Both the position numbers and the translations under genes were made by a program. From assembly GCF_028209625.1 (NCBI RefSeq), contig NZ_JAQLDU010000002.1, positions 62,001 through 126,000 of the forward strand: DNA of 64,000 nucleotides. Reading direction: 5' to 3'. The DNA comes from Collinsella aerofaciens. GTDB lineage: Bacteria > Actinomycetota > Coriobacteriia > Coriobacteriales > Coriobacteriaceae. The notes below the pieces were generated by a model that saw only the letters and a list, made by a program, of their open reading frames with translations, was not told the DNA's origin and did not search any database. This document shows, piece by piece, positions 51,046-61,229 of the stretch (positions are counted from its first letter, which is position 1; every line of letters begins with the position of its first letter).

Positions 51046-53031
51046 TTAGTTCTGGCTAAAGAACGGGAACTGCCTCGGATCCACCGGCGGATGCGGCATC
51101 GGCGTGCCCTGGGGTCCACCCTGCGGGCCACCCTGGCCGCCCATCATCTTATCGATGGCGTCCTGAACCTCGCCCTCGAACTTTTTCATGCCCTCGTGCA
51201 AACGACGCTGACCGTCCTCAGAGCGCAGCTCCTCCATCTGCTCGGGCGAAATACCCAGCAGCTCACCCAAAATGCCCATCATCTCACCGCGCATACGGTC
51301 ACTCGTATCGTCGTCGGCAAAGCGACGCACCTCGGCGCGCGCCAGCGAATCAACCGTCATGCGCTCCTTGCCGTTGAGCCCCAGATCGGACCACGCAAGC
51401 ATGTACGGCCAGGCGCGCTCGGCAAACGAACGGGCAGAGACGATCGGCACCGTCGGCAGCATGCGGCGGGCGGCCTCGCCCTGACGCACGAGCATCAGCA
51501 GCAGCGAGCAGGCCTCAGGCTTGCCAGCGGCCATCGGGATGTCGTCGAAAGATCGATTGCGGTCCACGTGCGACTCGAGCGCACCATCGACCTCACCCGG
51601 CTCGAGCCCGCCGAGCAGCTGTGCCGCGCGGTCGAGCATATCGACCGGACCGTCGAGCGTCGAGAGCGCCTGCGCCAGCACTCGCTCCATACAATCTTCC
51701 ACCGCGTTGAGCGTCACGAGCTCTTGGGGCACCACGGCAGACGTGCGGTTGCGCACGCGCGCCACAAACTCAAGCGTCGACAGGTACACATCGCCAAAGG
51801 GCGCGTAATCACCCTGGTAGCCGCCGCAAAGCGCCGGCGCCGCCAGCGCGTACTCGGTTTTGGACAGCGGACTCAACGCCATCGCACCCAGCTCGAGCGC
51901 CGTGTCCTCCAGCATGAGGCCCAGCGTGCGAGAGCGCAGGCGCTCGGCGTCGCCCGCCGACACATCGCGGTCGAGCACGCGCGCGGCATCCGGCGCATCG
52001 CGCTCAACCGTGCGAATATGCAGGCGCTCGGCAATGGCGCGAACGGCGGCACAGCGAGCAGCCTCGGCCTCCTCCTGCGCCGGCGTAAAGATGCGGTTGC
52101 GCCCCAGCACCAGGCCAATCACGTTACGTGGGCCCAGAGCGTCGACGGCCAGCGCCGCCAGCAGGGACGACGGCAAGTCGCCCTCGAGTGCCACCACGGC
52201 GCGCGACGCACCGTGGGCCCGGGCGTTGTCGCGCACGGCGAGCACCAGCGCCTGCCACAGCCACTCCTCGGAACGGAACTCGGGCAGTTCGTGATCTTCC
52301 AGGGCATCGAGCATCACGCCGCGCTGAATCTCCTGAACCAGCAGGCTCTCCTCAAAACACGGCGCTTGGGCCACCACGCGACCGCAGTCGTCGAGCACAA
52401 ACGAACCGCCGGTATACACCGACTCGTCATAGGCACCGACCGGCGCCATACAGGCAAACCACACGCTGCGCTTGGATGCGATCTTGCGGTAGGCGCCGCT
52501 GCGAACGGCGGCAATGGCGGCAGTCTCGCGGTCGGTCATGTCAAACGCATTGAATTGGAAATACGCAATGAGGTCAACACCGGTCGGCAACATCTCGAGT
52601 TCGCGGTCCAAGTCAAAAATCACGGCGATGCGCACGCCGTCCACGTCGAACACCGGCGGCGCCCAACGCGTGTCGTTGTTCTCGCCACGCTGCAGGGCAA
52701 TGCTCGAACGCGCCGGCACCACATGACCGTCCTTGAGCATCATGTAGTCGAGCAGCGGCTGACCCTCAAACGAAACCGCCGCGGGCACGATGCAGATCAT
52801 GTCAAGCTCCTGGATGCGCTCGGCGATACCAGTCAAGCCGGCAAGCATGTCGTGCTCAAAGTCGGCAGCGCCCACCAGGCCACCGGGCATGGCGCCCATA
52901 AAGAGCGGAGCCGGAACGCACAGCACGCGCGCCCCGCGCTCGTGGGCCAGACGAGCCTGGTCCTCGATGCGGCCGCAAATGCCCTCAATATCACCCAGGC
53001 GCATATCGATCTGTGCAAGCGCGAGCTTCAT
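51046..53031 (-). CDS. Glutamine-dependent NAD synthetase-like protein with altered active sites
   Basis: 661 aa with the NadE two-domain layout: an N-terminal nitrilase-like domain (MKLALAQIDMRLGDIEGICG onward) and a C-terminal NAD-synthetase domain ending in SKTEYALAAPALCGGYQGDYAPFGDVYLSTLEF. Catalytic positions look lost. The nitrilase Glu region reads CVPAPLFMG (39-46), and the Cys of the usual CED motif is Phe139 (IFDLD). The ATP loop SGGxDS is EGDLPSS (283-289). An extra Gly/Pro-rich tail (GGQGGPQGGPQGTPMPHPP) ends the protein. It may be a pseudoenzyme or a specialised paralogue; a canonical NadE elsewhere would be expected. ATG 53031 follows AAAGGG. Confidence 0.75.
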   Translation of the reverse strand: MKLALAQIDMRLGDIEGICGRIEDQARLAHERGARVLCVPAPLFMGAMPGGLVGAADFEHDMLAGLTGIAERIQELDMICIVPAAVSFEGQPLLDYMMLKDGHVVPARSSIALQRGENNDTRWAPPVFDVDGVRIAVIFDLDRELEMLPTGVDLIAYFQFNAFDMTDRETAAIAAVRSGAYRKIASKRSVWFACMAPVGAYDESVYTGGSFVLDDCGRVVAQAPCFEESLLVQEIQRGVMLDALEDHELPEFRSEEWLWQALVLAVRDNARAHGASRAVVALEGDLPSSLLAALAVDALGPRNVIGLVLGRNRIFTPAQEEAEAARCAAVRAIAERLHIRTVERDAPDAARVLDRDVSAGDAERLRSRTLGLMLEDTALELGAMALSPLSKTEYALAAPALCGGYQGDYAPFGDVYLSTLEFVARVRNRTSAVVPQELVTLNAVEDCMERVLAQALSTLDGPVDMLDRAAQLLGGLEPGEVDGALESHVDRNRSFDDIPMAAGKPEACSLLLMLVRQGEAARRMLPTVPIVSARSFAERAWPYMLAWSDLGLNGKERMTVDSLARAEVRRFADDDTSDRMRGEMMGILGELLGISPEQMEELRSEDGQRRLHEGMKKFEGEVQDAIDKMMGGQGGPQGGPQGTPMPHPPVDPRQFPFFSQN

Positions 53032-53070
53032 GGCTCAGCCCTTTCCGTCGTAAACCATCGAAATCGTAGT

Positions 53071-53102
53071 AAAAGCGCCGGCCGCATGATGCAGTCGGCG
53101 CT
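53071..53102 (-). terminator. Rho-independent terminator after superoxide reductase
   Basis: Minus strand: AGCGCCG pairs with CGGCGCT around a 15-nt loop, then TTTACTACG. It follows the gene ending at 53149. Confidence 0.7.
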
Positions 53103-53148
53103 CGCATGTGCATATGCTAGCTATGATACCCCGAGCGGGGGCGCGCTC

Positions 53149-53511
53149 CTAGAACGTCGCGGACCACAGCCCGTGCAGGTTGCAGTAGGCATAGACGGTA
53201 CCGGTCTTGGAACCGCCGGCAAAAAACGTCGCGGGCTTCATGCCGGGCTCAAGGTAATGGACCTCTAAGCGGCCCTCGGCCTCAAGGGCGATCCACTCAA
53301 TATAGTGCTCGGGCAGGCTGGGGTGCTCGACCGAGCCAACGCGTGCGCGAATCACGTGACCGTCGCGCTCGGTCTCGACAACAGGCACGTGCTTCTCGTG
53401 CGCCGCGTCCTCAGTGTTTGCAGTCAGTTCCGTGCAACCGGCAGGGGTTGCAACGTCGTTGCCAAGGGCGGCAATGAGCTTACCGTCGGGGTCCTTAAAG
53501 AATTTCGCCAT
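53149..53511 (-). CDS. Superoxide reductase (desulfoferrodoxin-like)
   Basis: 120 aa, non-haem iron enzyme that reduces superoxide to hydrogen peroxide in anaerobes. The iron centre ligands are visible: EKHVPVVE, SVEHPSLPEHYIEWIAL (two His) and AYCNLHGLWSA (Cys and His). TANTEDAAHEKHVPVV is typical of the family. The N-terminal rubredoxin-like Cys4 desulforedoxin domain is missing, so this is the single-iron (neelaredoxin-like, class II/III) type. GGAG precedes ATG 53511. Confidence 0.92.
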   Translation of the reverse strand: MAKFFKDPDGKLIAALGNDVATPAGCTELTANTEDAAHEKHVPVVETERDGHVIRARVGSVEHPSLPEHYIEWIALEAEGRLEVHYLEPGMKPATFFAGGSKTGTVYAYCNLHGLWSATF

Positions 53512-53676
53512 GATGTTCTCCTTTGCTGACGTGCCAATGTTCTTGATGGTTCTTATGCCCAAAGGCAGACAAACCATCCACGGCATTGCAAATGAACACA
53601 TAACGGATCAGGCAAGCGGTCGGGCCAAAATGCGTCGACCGTCCTGCCCACTCCAGCAGTCCCACCCCGCGCGCGG

Positions 53677-56600
53677 CTAGCGCCCGTCGCCGCCCAGCAG
53701 TGCCAGAACATCTTCGCGGGTAAACAGCGCCGACGAGATGCCGTCGCCGCCGAGCACGCTGTTGACCAGGTCGCGCTTGGACTCCTGCATCTGCATAATG
53801 CGTTCCTCGATCGTGCCCTTGGCGATGAGCTTGTACACGGTCACGGTATGTTGCTGGCCAATACGATGCGCGCGGTCGGTCGCTTGGTCCTGCGCCGCCA
53901 CGTTCCACCACGGGTCGTAGTGAATGACCACGTCGGCCGCCGTCAGGTTGAGGCCCACGCCGCCCGCCTTGAGCGAAATCAAAAAGACCGGAACCTCGCC
54001 CGCTTGGAACTGCGCGACCATCTTGGCGCGGCTCTCCTTAGACGAAGCGCCCGTGAGCTTAAGGAAGGCGATGTCCTCCTTGGCCAAGCGCTTGCCGATG
54101 ATATCGAGCATGCCCGTAAACTGGCTGAACAACAGGATGCGATGCCCGCCGTCGAGTGCGCCGTGCACGAGCTCCATGCACGTATCGAGCTTGGCGCTCC
54201 CCGCCTTGTAATCCTCGTAGTGTAGACGCGGGTCGCAGCAGATCTGGCGCAGCTTGGTGAGCTCGGCGAGCACTTTGAGCTTGTCTTTTTTAAACTCGGA
54301 TGCCTCGCGGTGCTGCACCTGCTGGGCGATGCGGTCCTGGTTGGCCAGGTAGAGCTTGCGCTGCTCGCCGGTGAGCTGTGCCATGACGGTGTCTTCGATC
54401 TTCTCGGGCAGGTCGGCCACCACGTCTTCCTTAACACGGCGCAGCACAAACGGCGACACGAGCGCCTGCAGGCGAGCGGCGCTATCGCCCTCGGCATGCT
54501 CGACGGGGCTCTCAAAGCGCTTGGCAAACGACTCGCGCGTCCCCAAAAGGCCCGGCATCAAAAAGTCGAAGATGCTCCAGAGCTCGGACAGGCGGTTTTC
54601 GATGGGCGTGCCCGTCAGGGCAAAGCGCACGCCGGCAGGCAGGCGCTTGGCGGCGCGCGCCACCTGCGTGAGCGGATTTTTAATGTACTGTGCCTCATCG
54701 AGCACCACGCGGGCAAAATCCCGCTCGACGTACTCGTCGATATCGCGCCGCATAAGGTCATACGACGTCACGACCACGCTATGCTCGGCCACGCCGGCGA
54801 TCTGCACGCGGCGTTGAGCCTTGGCGCCCACAATGGCGCACACATCGAGCGACGGGGCAAAGCGCTCCAGCTCGGCAGTCCAGTTGTACACGAGTGAGGC
54901 CGGGCATACCACGAGCGTGGGCTTGGTGTCCCCCGCCTCCACGCGCGCCAGAATATGCGCAATCATCTGGAGCGTTTTGCCCAGGCCCATGTCGTCGGCC
55001 AAGATGCCGCCAAGGCCCAGGTGTTCGAGCGAGCCGAGCCACTGGTATCCGTCGACCTGGTAGCCGCGCATCGTTGCCTTGAGCGATGCCGGCACCGTAA
55101 AGTCCATCTTGCCGAGCGTGTCCAGGCGCTCGACGGTACGGCGGAACGCAGCGTCGCGATCGGCCTCGAGCGCCGGCGTGCGTGCGAGCATGCTGTCGAC
55201 GAACAGGGTGCTCGACGCGGGAAGCGACACGCCGTCGAGCAGGTCGACGGCATCGACACCCAGGTCCTCGGCAAGGCCAAACGCGGCGCGCGCCCCCTCG
55301 TCCAGGCGAATGATGTCGCCGGACGTAAGGCGCGCAAACGTTTGATGGCGCTTGTACGAATCGAGATAGACGGCAAGGTCCGCGGCCGAAAGCCCGCTCG
55401 CGCCCAGCTCGACATCGAGCAGATTGCTCTTAACGGTCGCACGAACCGAGAGCTTGGGCGCGGGGCGGACCGAGATCTGGCGCAGACGGTCGCTGAGCAT
55501 GATCTCACCCAGTTCGGACAGGGCAGACAGGCCCTCGGTCAGCAGGCAGAACAAGCGGGCGTCATCGCGCTCCTCAAACGCCAGACCGCGCTCGTAGAAA
55601 TCGAAGTACAGGGCCGCCGTGTCCATAACGCGAAACTCCGCCACCTCGTCGCGGGGCGGCACACCGGGGCGCTGCTCTTCGAAGGGGCTGCCCGGAGCGC
55701 CCAGGCTAAAGAGATCCGCCGACCAATCGCCGTAGGTAACCGTAATTTTGCAGGTCACGAGCCCATCGTCGACACCGATCGCCATAGCAAAGCTCGGCTC
55801 GGGTGCCACGGTATCGAGCGCGGCGGGCGCGGTGAGGTCGGTGTAGTCGCGCAAAATGGGCAGCGCCATACGGCAGAACTCACCCACCTGCTCGGCGGCA
55901 ATATGGGCGGGCGTGCGGCACGGCAGCAAGCGCGACAAAAAAGGTGCGGCATGCTGAGCAAATGCAGCGTCGGTACGGCGCGCGCGGCGCGTGTCAACCA
56001 AGTAGGCGGCATCGCCCGACGCAAAGCAGTACACATCGGCGGGCAGGCGCAGGTCATAGCTACCACCAGCCGCCGGCGCGATTTTGGCGGCAAGCAGCGG
56101 TGGGCGCTTAGCGGATGCCTCGTCCTCCCCTTGCGGAGACAGCTCAACCGCCACGTCGTAGGTGCGATGCGTCGTCATCCCCCGCGACCAGGCGGGCTCA
56201 AAGGAGATGGTCTGGCCGCGCAGCAGGTCCAGCACATATACGATGCTATGCTCGGACAGCGGCAACTGACGCTCGGCAACAAAACCACTGCGGGCAAAGT
56301 CGTACGACGCCGAACGCGAGCTTGTGATGTCATCGAGATAGGCAACTGTCGTCGCAACAAGGTTGAGCAGCTTTGCCGATGTTTCGTCAAAGGCCTCAGG
56401 TGAATGGACAAACGTGAGCTTCTTGCCATAGGAGAACGTGCCGCCGCGCACGTAGGCATCGGCCATGCCGTCGATGTCCTTGACCACGTAGGAGACCGAT
56501 CCACAGCGAATGCGGAACTCGAGCGCCCAGCTAAAGCGGTCAGCGAACAGCGGATTGTAGTACGGCACCAACGAGGGCTCCAACGCCGCTTTGGGGGCGT

Positions 56601-57141
56601 CGGGATCAACGGCACCGGCAAGCTTGCGGCGCATGCTCGCCAGCTCATCCATGCGCGCGTCCGAAAGATCGGAAAGCGCCGCCACAAGGCTCGGGCTCGT
56701 GGGGACGGGCGCCGGGAAGGGAAAGTTGGGGTTGACGGCCGGCGCTTTGGGCGCGGTGCGCGCGGGCTGTTTCGGCTGCGCCGTAAACGTGCGGACCGGC
56801 GTGCGCAGGCCCTCGACGGGCTCGGTGCCGCTTGCGTCCAGATACGCCAGCGCCGTGGCGATGGCGTGCTTGCACATGCCGGGATAGCGATAGGCAGCGG
56901 GGCAATCGCAGTCGTAGTCGATCACCTCATGCTCGTCCATGTCGAGCGCCACGCGCGTCTTGTACAGGTCGCCGCGCGAGCCGCGCACTGAGCCCTCGAC
57001 CGTCACGTTTTTGGAAAAGCGCGAGCCGCTGTCCTCAATCGACAGCACGGCGCCGTTGAGCATGAGCGAGCGCCCCTTCATAAAGGTGCCGCTCAGCGCC
57101 GCCTCTTTCCGAAACGCCTGCACAAACGTTCCCTGTGCCAT
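53677..57141 (-). CDS. SNF2-family helicase with N-terminal SWIM zinc finger
   Basis: 1154-aa DNA-dependent ATPase. A SWIM motif (CDCPAAYRYPGMCKHAIATAL, residues ~69-90) is followed by a long Firmicutes-type SNF2-associated region and the helicase core: ILADDMGLGKTLQMIAHIL (Walker A, ~717), ARVVLDEAQYIKN (DEAQ box), FALTGTPIENRLSELWS, and C-terminal VFLISLKAGGVGLNLTAADVVIHYDPWWN with DQATDRAHRIGQ. It would remodel protein-DNA complexes. GGAGGAAG precedes ATG 57141, 28 nt after the dnaE stop on the same strand. Confidence 0.93.
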   Translation of the reverse strand: MAQGTFVQAFRKEAALSGTFMKGRSLMLNGAVLSIEDSGSRFSKNVTVEGSVRGSRGDLYKTRVALDMDEHEVIDYDCDCPAAYRYPGMCKHAIATALAYLDASGTEPVEGLRTPVRTFTAQPKQPARTAPKAPAVNPNFPFPAPVPTSPSLVAALSDLSDARMDELASMRRKLAGAVDPDAPKAALEPSLVPYYNPLFADRFSWALEFRIRCGSVSYVVKDIDGMADAYVRGGTFSYGKKLTFVHSPEAFDETSAKLLNLVATTVAYLDDITSSRSASYDFARSGFVAERQLPLSEHSIVYVLDLLRGQTISFEPAWSRGMTTHRTYDVAVELSPQGEDEASAKRPPLLAAKIAPAAGGSYDLRLPADVYCFASGDAAYLVDTRRARRTDAAFAQHAAPFLSRLLPCRTPAHIAAEQVGEFCRMALPILRDYTDLTAPAALDTVAPEPSFAMAIGVDDGLVTCKITVTYGDWSADLFSLGAPGSPFEEQRPGVPPRDEVAEFRVMDTAALYFDFYERGLAFEERDDARLFCLLTEGLSALSELGEIMLSDRLRQISVRPAPKLSVRATVKSNLLDVELGASGLSAADLAVYLDSYKRHQTFARLTSGDIIRLDEGARAAFGLAEDLGVDAVDLLDGVSLPASSTLFVDSMLARTPALEADRDAAFRRTVERLDTLGKMDFTVPASLKATMRGYQVDGYQWLGSLEHLGLGGILADDMGLGKTLQMIAHILARVEAGDTKPTLVVCPASLVYNWTAELERFAPSLDVCAIVGAKAQRRVQIAGVAEHSVVVTSYDLMRRDIDEYVERDFARVVLDEAQYIKNPLTQVARAAKRLPAGVRFALTGTPIENRLSELWSIFDFLMPGLLGTRESFAKRFESPVEHAEGDSAARLQALVSPFVLRRVKEDVVADLPEKIEDTVMAQLTGEQRKLYLANQDRIAQQVQHREASEFKKDKLKVLAELTKLRQICCDPRLHYEDYKAGSAKLDTCMELVHGALDGGHRILLFSQFTGMLDIIGKRLAKEDIAFLKLTGASSKESRAKMVAQFQAGEVPVFLISLKAGGVGLNLTAADVVIHYDPWWNVAAQDQATDRAHRIGQQHTVTVYKLIAKGTIEERIMQMQESKRDLVNSVLGGDGISSALFTREDVLALLGGDGR

Positions 57142-57169
57142 CACTTCCTCCAATCTCACCCGGGGTAGC

Positions 57170-60100
57170 TTAGATCACCGTCACGCGACCCTGGTTGCCC
57201 ACGATGGCCTTGGCCTCGGCCAGCAGCGGAATCGAGCGCGCGTTGACCTTGGCAGGCACCTCGGCGCGCAGCACGCGCCCGTCCACCTGCTCGATAAAGA
57301 TCTCCACGCGATCGCCGCCCGGGTTGGTGGTGAGCACCGTGGCCAGGCGCGCCATATTGCCCTGGCTAAAGCGGCTGTTGGGCACCATAACCTCAAACAC
57401 CTTGGGCTTGTTGTTCTCCTCGTTGAGCTCCAGCGGCACGATCTCCTGCGCGATGATCTGGTCGCCGCGGTCCGAGCGCTCGAGCTTGCCCTTAATGCGC
57501 ACAAACGCATCGGACAGCTGTGCACCGGTCTCGGGATCGACCTCGCCGTACAGGTACCCCTCGGCCTCCTTGTAGGTCTTGGGGAACACGACGACGGTGG
57601 CCTCGCCTTCCATGTCCTCGAGCTGCACGATGCCCATGGGGTCGCCGTTTTTGGTCACGCGCTTGGACACGCTCGAGACCATGCCGGCCCACCACAGTGC
57701 CTTGCCCTCGGGAATCTCCTGGTTGATGGTACCGCCCGTGGGGTTTTGCACCTCGTAGCCGGTGTCGATCTGCGAGAACGAAAAGTCGCGCGCTTTGCTG
57801 AGTGCATACTCAAACGGACGCAGCGGGTGGTCCGAGACATAGATGCCCAGAACCTCCTTCTCCTGGCTCAGCTTAAGGTGGCGGTCCCACTCCTGGCCAT
57901 CCGGATCGGGCACGCTCACCTCAAAGCCCGAGCCCTCAACATCACCAAACATGTCGAAGAACGACGTCTGGCCGCTCGCACGATCCTTCTGGCGCTTCAC
58001 CGCGGCATCGATGATGTTCTCGGGGTTGTTCTTGTCCACAAAGTGCATCATCTGGCGACGCGGATACCCCGTGGAGTCAAAGGCGCCTGCCTTGATGAGC
58101 GATTCGATCACGCGGCGGTTGGCCTGGCTCGAGTCCACGCGCTCGACAAAGTCGTGCAGCGTCTTAAACGGACCGCCCGCCTCGCGCTCGGCGATAATCG
58201 CCTGCGCCACGCCGGTGCCCACGCCGCGGATGCCGGCCAGACCAAAGCGCACGCCCTCCTTGGTAGCCGTGAACTCGGTACCGGACTCGTTGACATCTGG
58301 CGAAAGCACGGGGATGCCGTCGTGACGGCATGCCGAGACGTAGTGCACGATCTTGTCGGTCTTGCCCGTGTAGGACGTCAGAACGGCCGCCATGTACTCG
58401 TGCGGATAGTGCGCCTTGAGCCACGCCGTCTGCATAACCAGGATGGCGTAGCCGGCAGAGTGCGACTTGTTAAAGGCGTAAGATGCGAACTCGAGAACAT
58501 CGTCCCAAATCTTCTGGGCGACCTCGCGCGTGTAGTTGTTCTTGATGGCGCCGTTCATCCAGTGGTCGTAGGTGGTCTCGTCGGAGCCATCCTCCCAGTG
58601 GAGCACCGTCGACGTGAGCAGCTTGATTTTCTTCTTAGCCACGGGCTTACGGATACGCGAGTCCGATTCGCCCTTGGAGAAGCCGCACATCTCGACGGAG
58701 ATGAGCATAACCTGCTCCTGGTAGACCATGGTGCCGTAGGTTTCGCCCAGGATGTCGTCCAGGCGGTCGTCGTAGGAGACCGCCGGCTCCTTGCCGTTCA
58801 TACGGTTGATGTAGGACGAAACCATGCCGGCGCCCAGCGGGCCCGGGCGGTACAGGGCGATCAATGCTACGACGTGCTTGTACTCGGTGGGCTTCATGTT
58901 CTTGATCGTGGCCGTCATGCCGGCGGACTCGACCTGGAAGACGCCGGCGGTGTGGCCGGAACCCATGAGCTTAAAGATCTCGGGGTCGTCAAAGGGAATC
59001 TCTTCCTCTTTGATGTCGATGCCGAAGTTCTTTTTGATGTTTGCCTTGGCCTTGGAGATAACAGTCAGCGTGCGCAGGCCCAAGAAGTCCATCTTGAGCA
59101 GGCCCATGTCGGCAACGGTATGGCCCTCGTACTGGGTAATCTCGACGCCGCCCTTGGTGTCGAGCTTGGTGGGCACGTGCTCGTTGACGGGGTCGCGGCA
59201 GATCAGAACGGCGCACGCGTGCACGCCCTCGCCACGGGTGAGGCCCTCGATTGAGAGCGCCGTGTCGATGATGCGGCGGGCGTCGTCGTCCTTTTTATAT
59301 GCCTCGGCAAAATCGGGGTTAAACAGGTCCTCTTTGCCGGGTTGCTTTTCGAGCACCTGCTTGAGCTTGACCTTGGGGTCGCTCGAGACCATCTTGGACA
59401 GACGCTGGCCCATGTAGACCGGGTAGTCCAGGACGCGAGCGGCGTCGTTGATGGCCTGCTTGGCCTTAATGGTCGAGTAGGTGATGACGTGGGTGACCTT
59501 CTCGGGGCCGTAGAGCTGGCGAACGTGCTCCACGACCTCGAGGCGCCGCTCATCGTCGAAGTCCATATCGATATCGGGCATCTCGGTACGCTGCGGGGAC
59601 AGGAACCTCTCGAACATCAGGCCGTTCTCGAGCGGGTCGAACGCGGTGATGTTCATGGCGTAGGCGACGATGGCGCCGGCGGCCGAGCCACGGCCGGGGC
59701 CGACGCCGATGCCGTTGTCCTTGGCCCATTGCACGTACTCGGCAACGATCAAGAAGTAGGCGGCAAAGCCCTTGTCGCAGATGACCTTGTATTCGTACTC
59801 AAAGCGCTCTTTGATATTGACGCCGCCGATCTCGCGCGTGGCCCAGTCGTCACCATAGTGCTGGCGCAGGCCCTTCTCGCACTCGCGGCGGAACTGGCTC
59901 TCGTGCGTCTCGCCGGGGTCGAGCAACGGGAAGCGCGGCAGGATGATGGAATCCCAGTCCAGCTCAACGTAGCACTTATCGGCGATCTCGAGCGTGTTGT
60001 CGCAGGCCTCGGGGCAATACGGGAACATCGCCCGCATCTCCTCCTCGGTCTTCATGTAAAACTCCGAGCCGGTCATGCGCATGCGGTTGGGGTCGTCGAC

Positions 60101-60973
60101 CTTGGCGTTCATACCAATGCACATGATGACGTCCTGCACGGGCGCGTCCTCGCGGCGCAGGTAGTGGAAGTCGTTGGTGGCGATGACCTTGACGCCCACC
60201 TGTTTGGCGATGTCGATGAGCGTGCGGTCCATCTGCTCGTCGGTCAGGCCATTGTCGGTGGTGATGCCGTGTTCCTGGATCTCGATATAAAAGTCGCCAG
60301 GTTCGAAGGTATCACGGAAGGTCTCGGCCCACTTGATGGCGCCCTCCATGTCACCGCGGTCGATGTATTTGGGAATGATGCCCGCGATGCAGGCGCTGGT
60401 GCAGATCATGCCCTTGGCGTGGCGGCGTAGGTTGTCGAGCGTCACGCGCGGCTTGTAGTAAAAGCCCTGCACGGCGGCCTCGGAGACCGTCTGCATCAGG
60501 TTGACGTAGCCCTCCTGGTCCTTGGCCAGAAGGATCATGTGGTAGAGCTCGGGCTTATGGTCGCGAGCAAGGGTCTCGTCCGGCGTAAAGTAAACCTCGC
60601 AGCCAAAGATGGGCTTGATGACCAGGGGCGGCTTGAGCTCGTCGATGTTGCCCTTCTCGTCCCACATGGCCATGTCCTTCACATACTGGGCATGCTCGCG
60701 CGGGTTTGCCTCAGGATCGGGCTCCACCAGCTCGTCGCGGCGGTCCTTTTCCAAGAAGGCCTTGTCGTGGCTCCAGGTTTTGTACTCGGGCGTGTTGTGG
60801 TTGACGGCGTCGCAGGCCAGCGCCAGGTCGGGCACGCCATACATGTAGCCGTGGTCGGTAATGGCCACGGCGGGCATGCCAAGCTCAACGGCACGGTTAA
60901 CCATATCCTGGATACGGGTTGCGCCGTCGAGCATGGAGAAAACAGTGTGATTGTGCAGATGGACGAATGCCAT
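57170..60973 (-). CDS. dnaE: DNA polymerase III alpha subunit
   Basis: 1267-aa DnaE1-type replicative polymerase. PHP domain at the start (FVHLHNHTVFSMLDG; AITDHGYMYGV), palm motif with catalytic carboxylates EMPDIDMDFDDERR (~464), fingers region with GVHACAVLICRDP and GLLKMDFLGLRTLTVI, helix-hairpin-helix (VRFGLAGIRGVGTGVAQAII), OB-fold (WAGMVSSVSKRVTKNGDPMGIVQLEDMEG) and C-terminal tau-binding region. The length fits the family. GGAG precedes ATG 60973. It is upstream of the SNF2 gene. Confidence 0.97.
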   Translation of the reverse strand: MAFVHLHNHTVFSMLDGATRIQDMVNRAVELGMPAVAITDHGYMYGVPDLALACDAVNHNTPEYKTWSHDKAFLEKDRRDELVEPDPEANPREHAQYVKDMAMWDEKGNIDELKPPLVIKPIFGCEVYFTPDETLARDHKPELYHMILLAKDQEGYVNLMQTVSEAAVQGFYYKPRVTLDNLRRHAKGMICTSACIAGIIPKYIDRGDMEGAIKWAETFRDTFEPGDFYIEIQEHGITTDNGLTDEQMDRTLIDIAKQVGVKVIATNDFHYLRREDAPVQDVIMCIGMNAKVDDPNRMRMTGSEFYMKTEEEMRAMFPYCPEACDNTLEIADKCYVELDWDSIILPRFPLLDPGETHESQFRRECEKGLRQHYGDDWATREIGGVNIKERFEYEYKVICDKGFAAYFLIVAEYVQWAKDNGIGVGPGRGSAAGAIVAYAMNITAFDPLENGLMFERFLSPQRTEMPDIDMDFDDERRLEVVEHVRQLYGPEKVTHVITYSTIKAKQAINDAARVLDYPVYMGQRLSKMVSSDPKVKLKQVLEKQPGKEDLFNPDFAEAYKKDDDARRIIDTALSIEGLTRGEGVHACAVLICRDPVNEHVPTKLDTKGGVEITQYEGHTVADMGLLKMDFLGLRTLTVISKAKANIKKNFGIDIKEEEIPFDDPEIFKLMGSGHTAGVFQVESAGMTATIKNMKPTEYKHVVALIALYRPGPLGAGMVSSYINRMNGKEPAVSYDDRLDDILGETYGTMVYQEQVMLISVEMCGFSKGESDSRIRKPVAKKKIKLLTSTVLHWEDGSDETTYDHWMNGAIKNNYTREVAQKIWDDVLEFASYAFNKSHSAGYAILVMQTAWLKAHYPHEYMAAVLTSYTGKTDKIVHYVSACRHDGIPVLSPDVNESGTEFTATKEGVRFGLAGIRGVGTGVAQAIIAEREAGGPFKTLHDFVERVDSSQANRRVIESLIKAGAFDSTGYPRRQMMHFVDKNNPENIIDAAVKRQKDRASGQTSFFDMFGDVEGSGFEVSVPDPDGQEWDRHLKLSQEKEVLGIYVSDHPLRPFEYALSKARDFSFSQIDTGYEVQNPTGGTINQEIPEGKALWWAGMVSSVSKRVTKNGDPMGIVQLEDMEGEATVVVFPKTYKEAEGYLYGEVDPETGAQLSDAFVRIKGKLERSDRGDQIIAQEIVPLELNEENNKPKVFEVMVPNSRFSQGNMARLATVLTTNPGGDRVEIFIEQVDGRVLRAEVPAKVNARSIPLLAEAKAIVGNQGRVTVI

Positions 60974-61079
60974 GTGATGAGCTCCGATGCGGGTTCGTGT
61001 TCTGACTGAACGATTTTACCCCACGGCACGGACAGCACCCGAACCTAGCCAAACCCACACGGTAGTCTTTTTGGGACCT

Positions 61080-61229
61080 TCAAAAAGGGGAATAAGGGCA
61101 TCCAGATATATCGAGTATTACTGAAACCCCGGCGATACGCTGAATGATTTGTGACGAATAGTCATGTCCATCAAGAAGGCTCGACGCTTCGGGCAGCTCG
61201 TCAATCGATATATCAATTCTTGGAGACAT
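61080..61229 (-). CDS. Possible 49-aa ORF overlapping the MFS gene end, likely a gene remnant
   Basis: ATG 61229 lies inside the last codons of the MFS gene (overlap 17 nt, different frame). The product starts MSPRIDISIDELPEASSLLD, continues GHDYSSQIIQRIAGV and ends soon after. No family recognised; the composition is protein-like but there is no clear ribosome site. It may be the leftover N-terminus of a gene interrupted by a rearrangement. Confidence 0.35.
   Translation of the reverse strand: MSPRIDISIDELPEASSLLDGHDYSSQIIQRIAGVSVILDISGCPYSPF

Noticed and set aside
51091-53268. 725-codon plus-strand frame opposite the NAD-synthetase-like gene
   Set aside because: His/Arg-rich antisense frame without motifs; the minus-strand protein is homologous to NadE.
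54955-56403. 482-codon plus-strand frame opposite the SNF2 helicase
   Set aside because: Antisense shadow of a well-supported gene.
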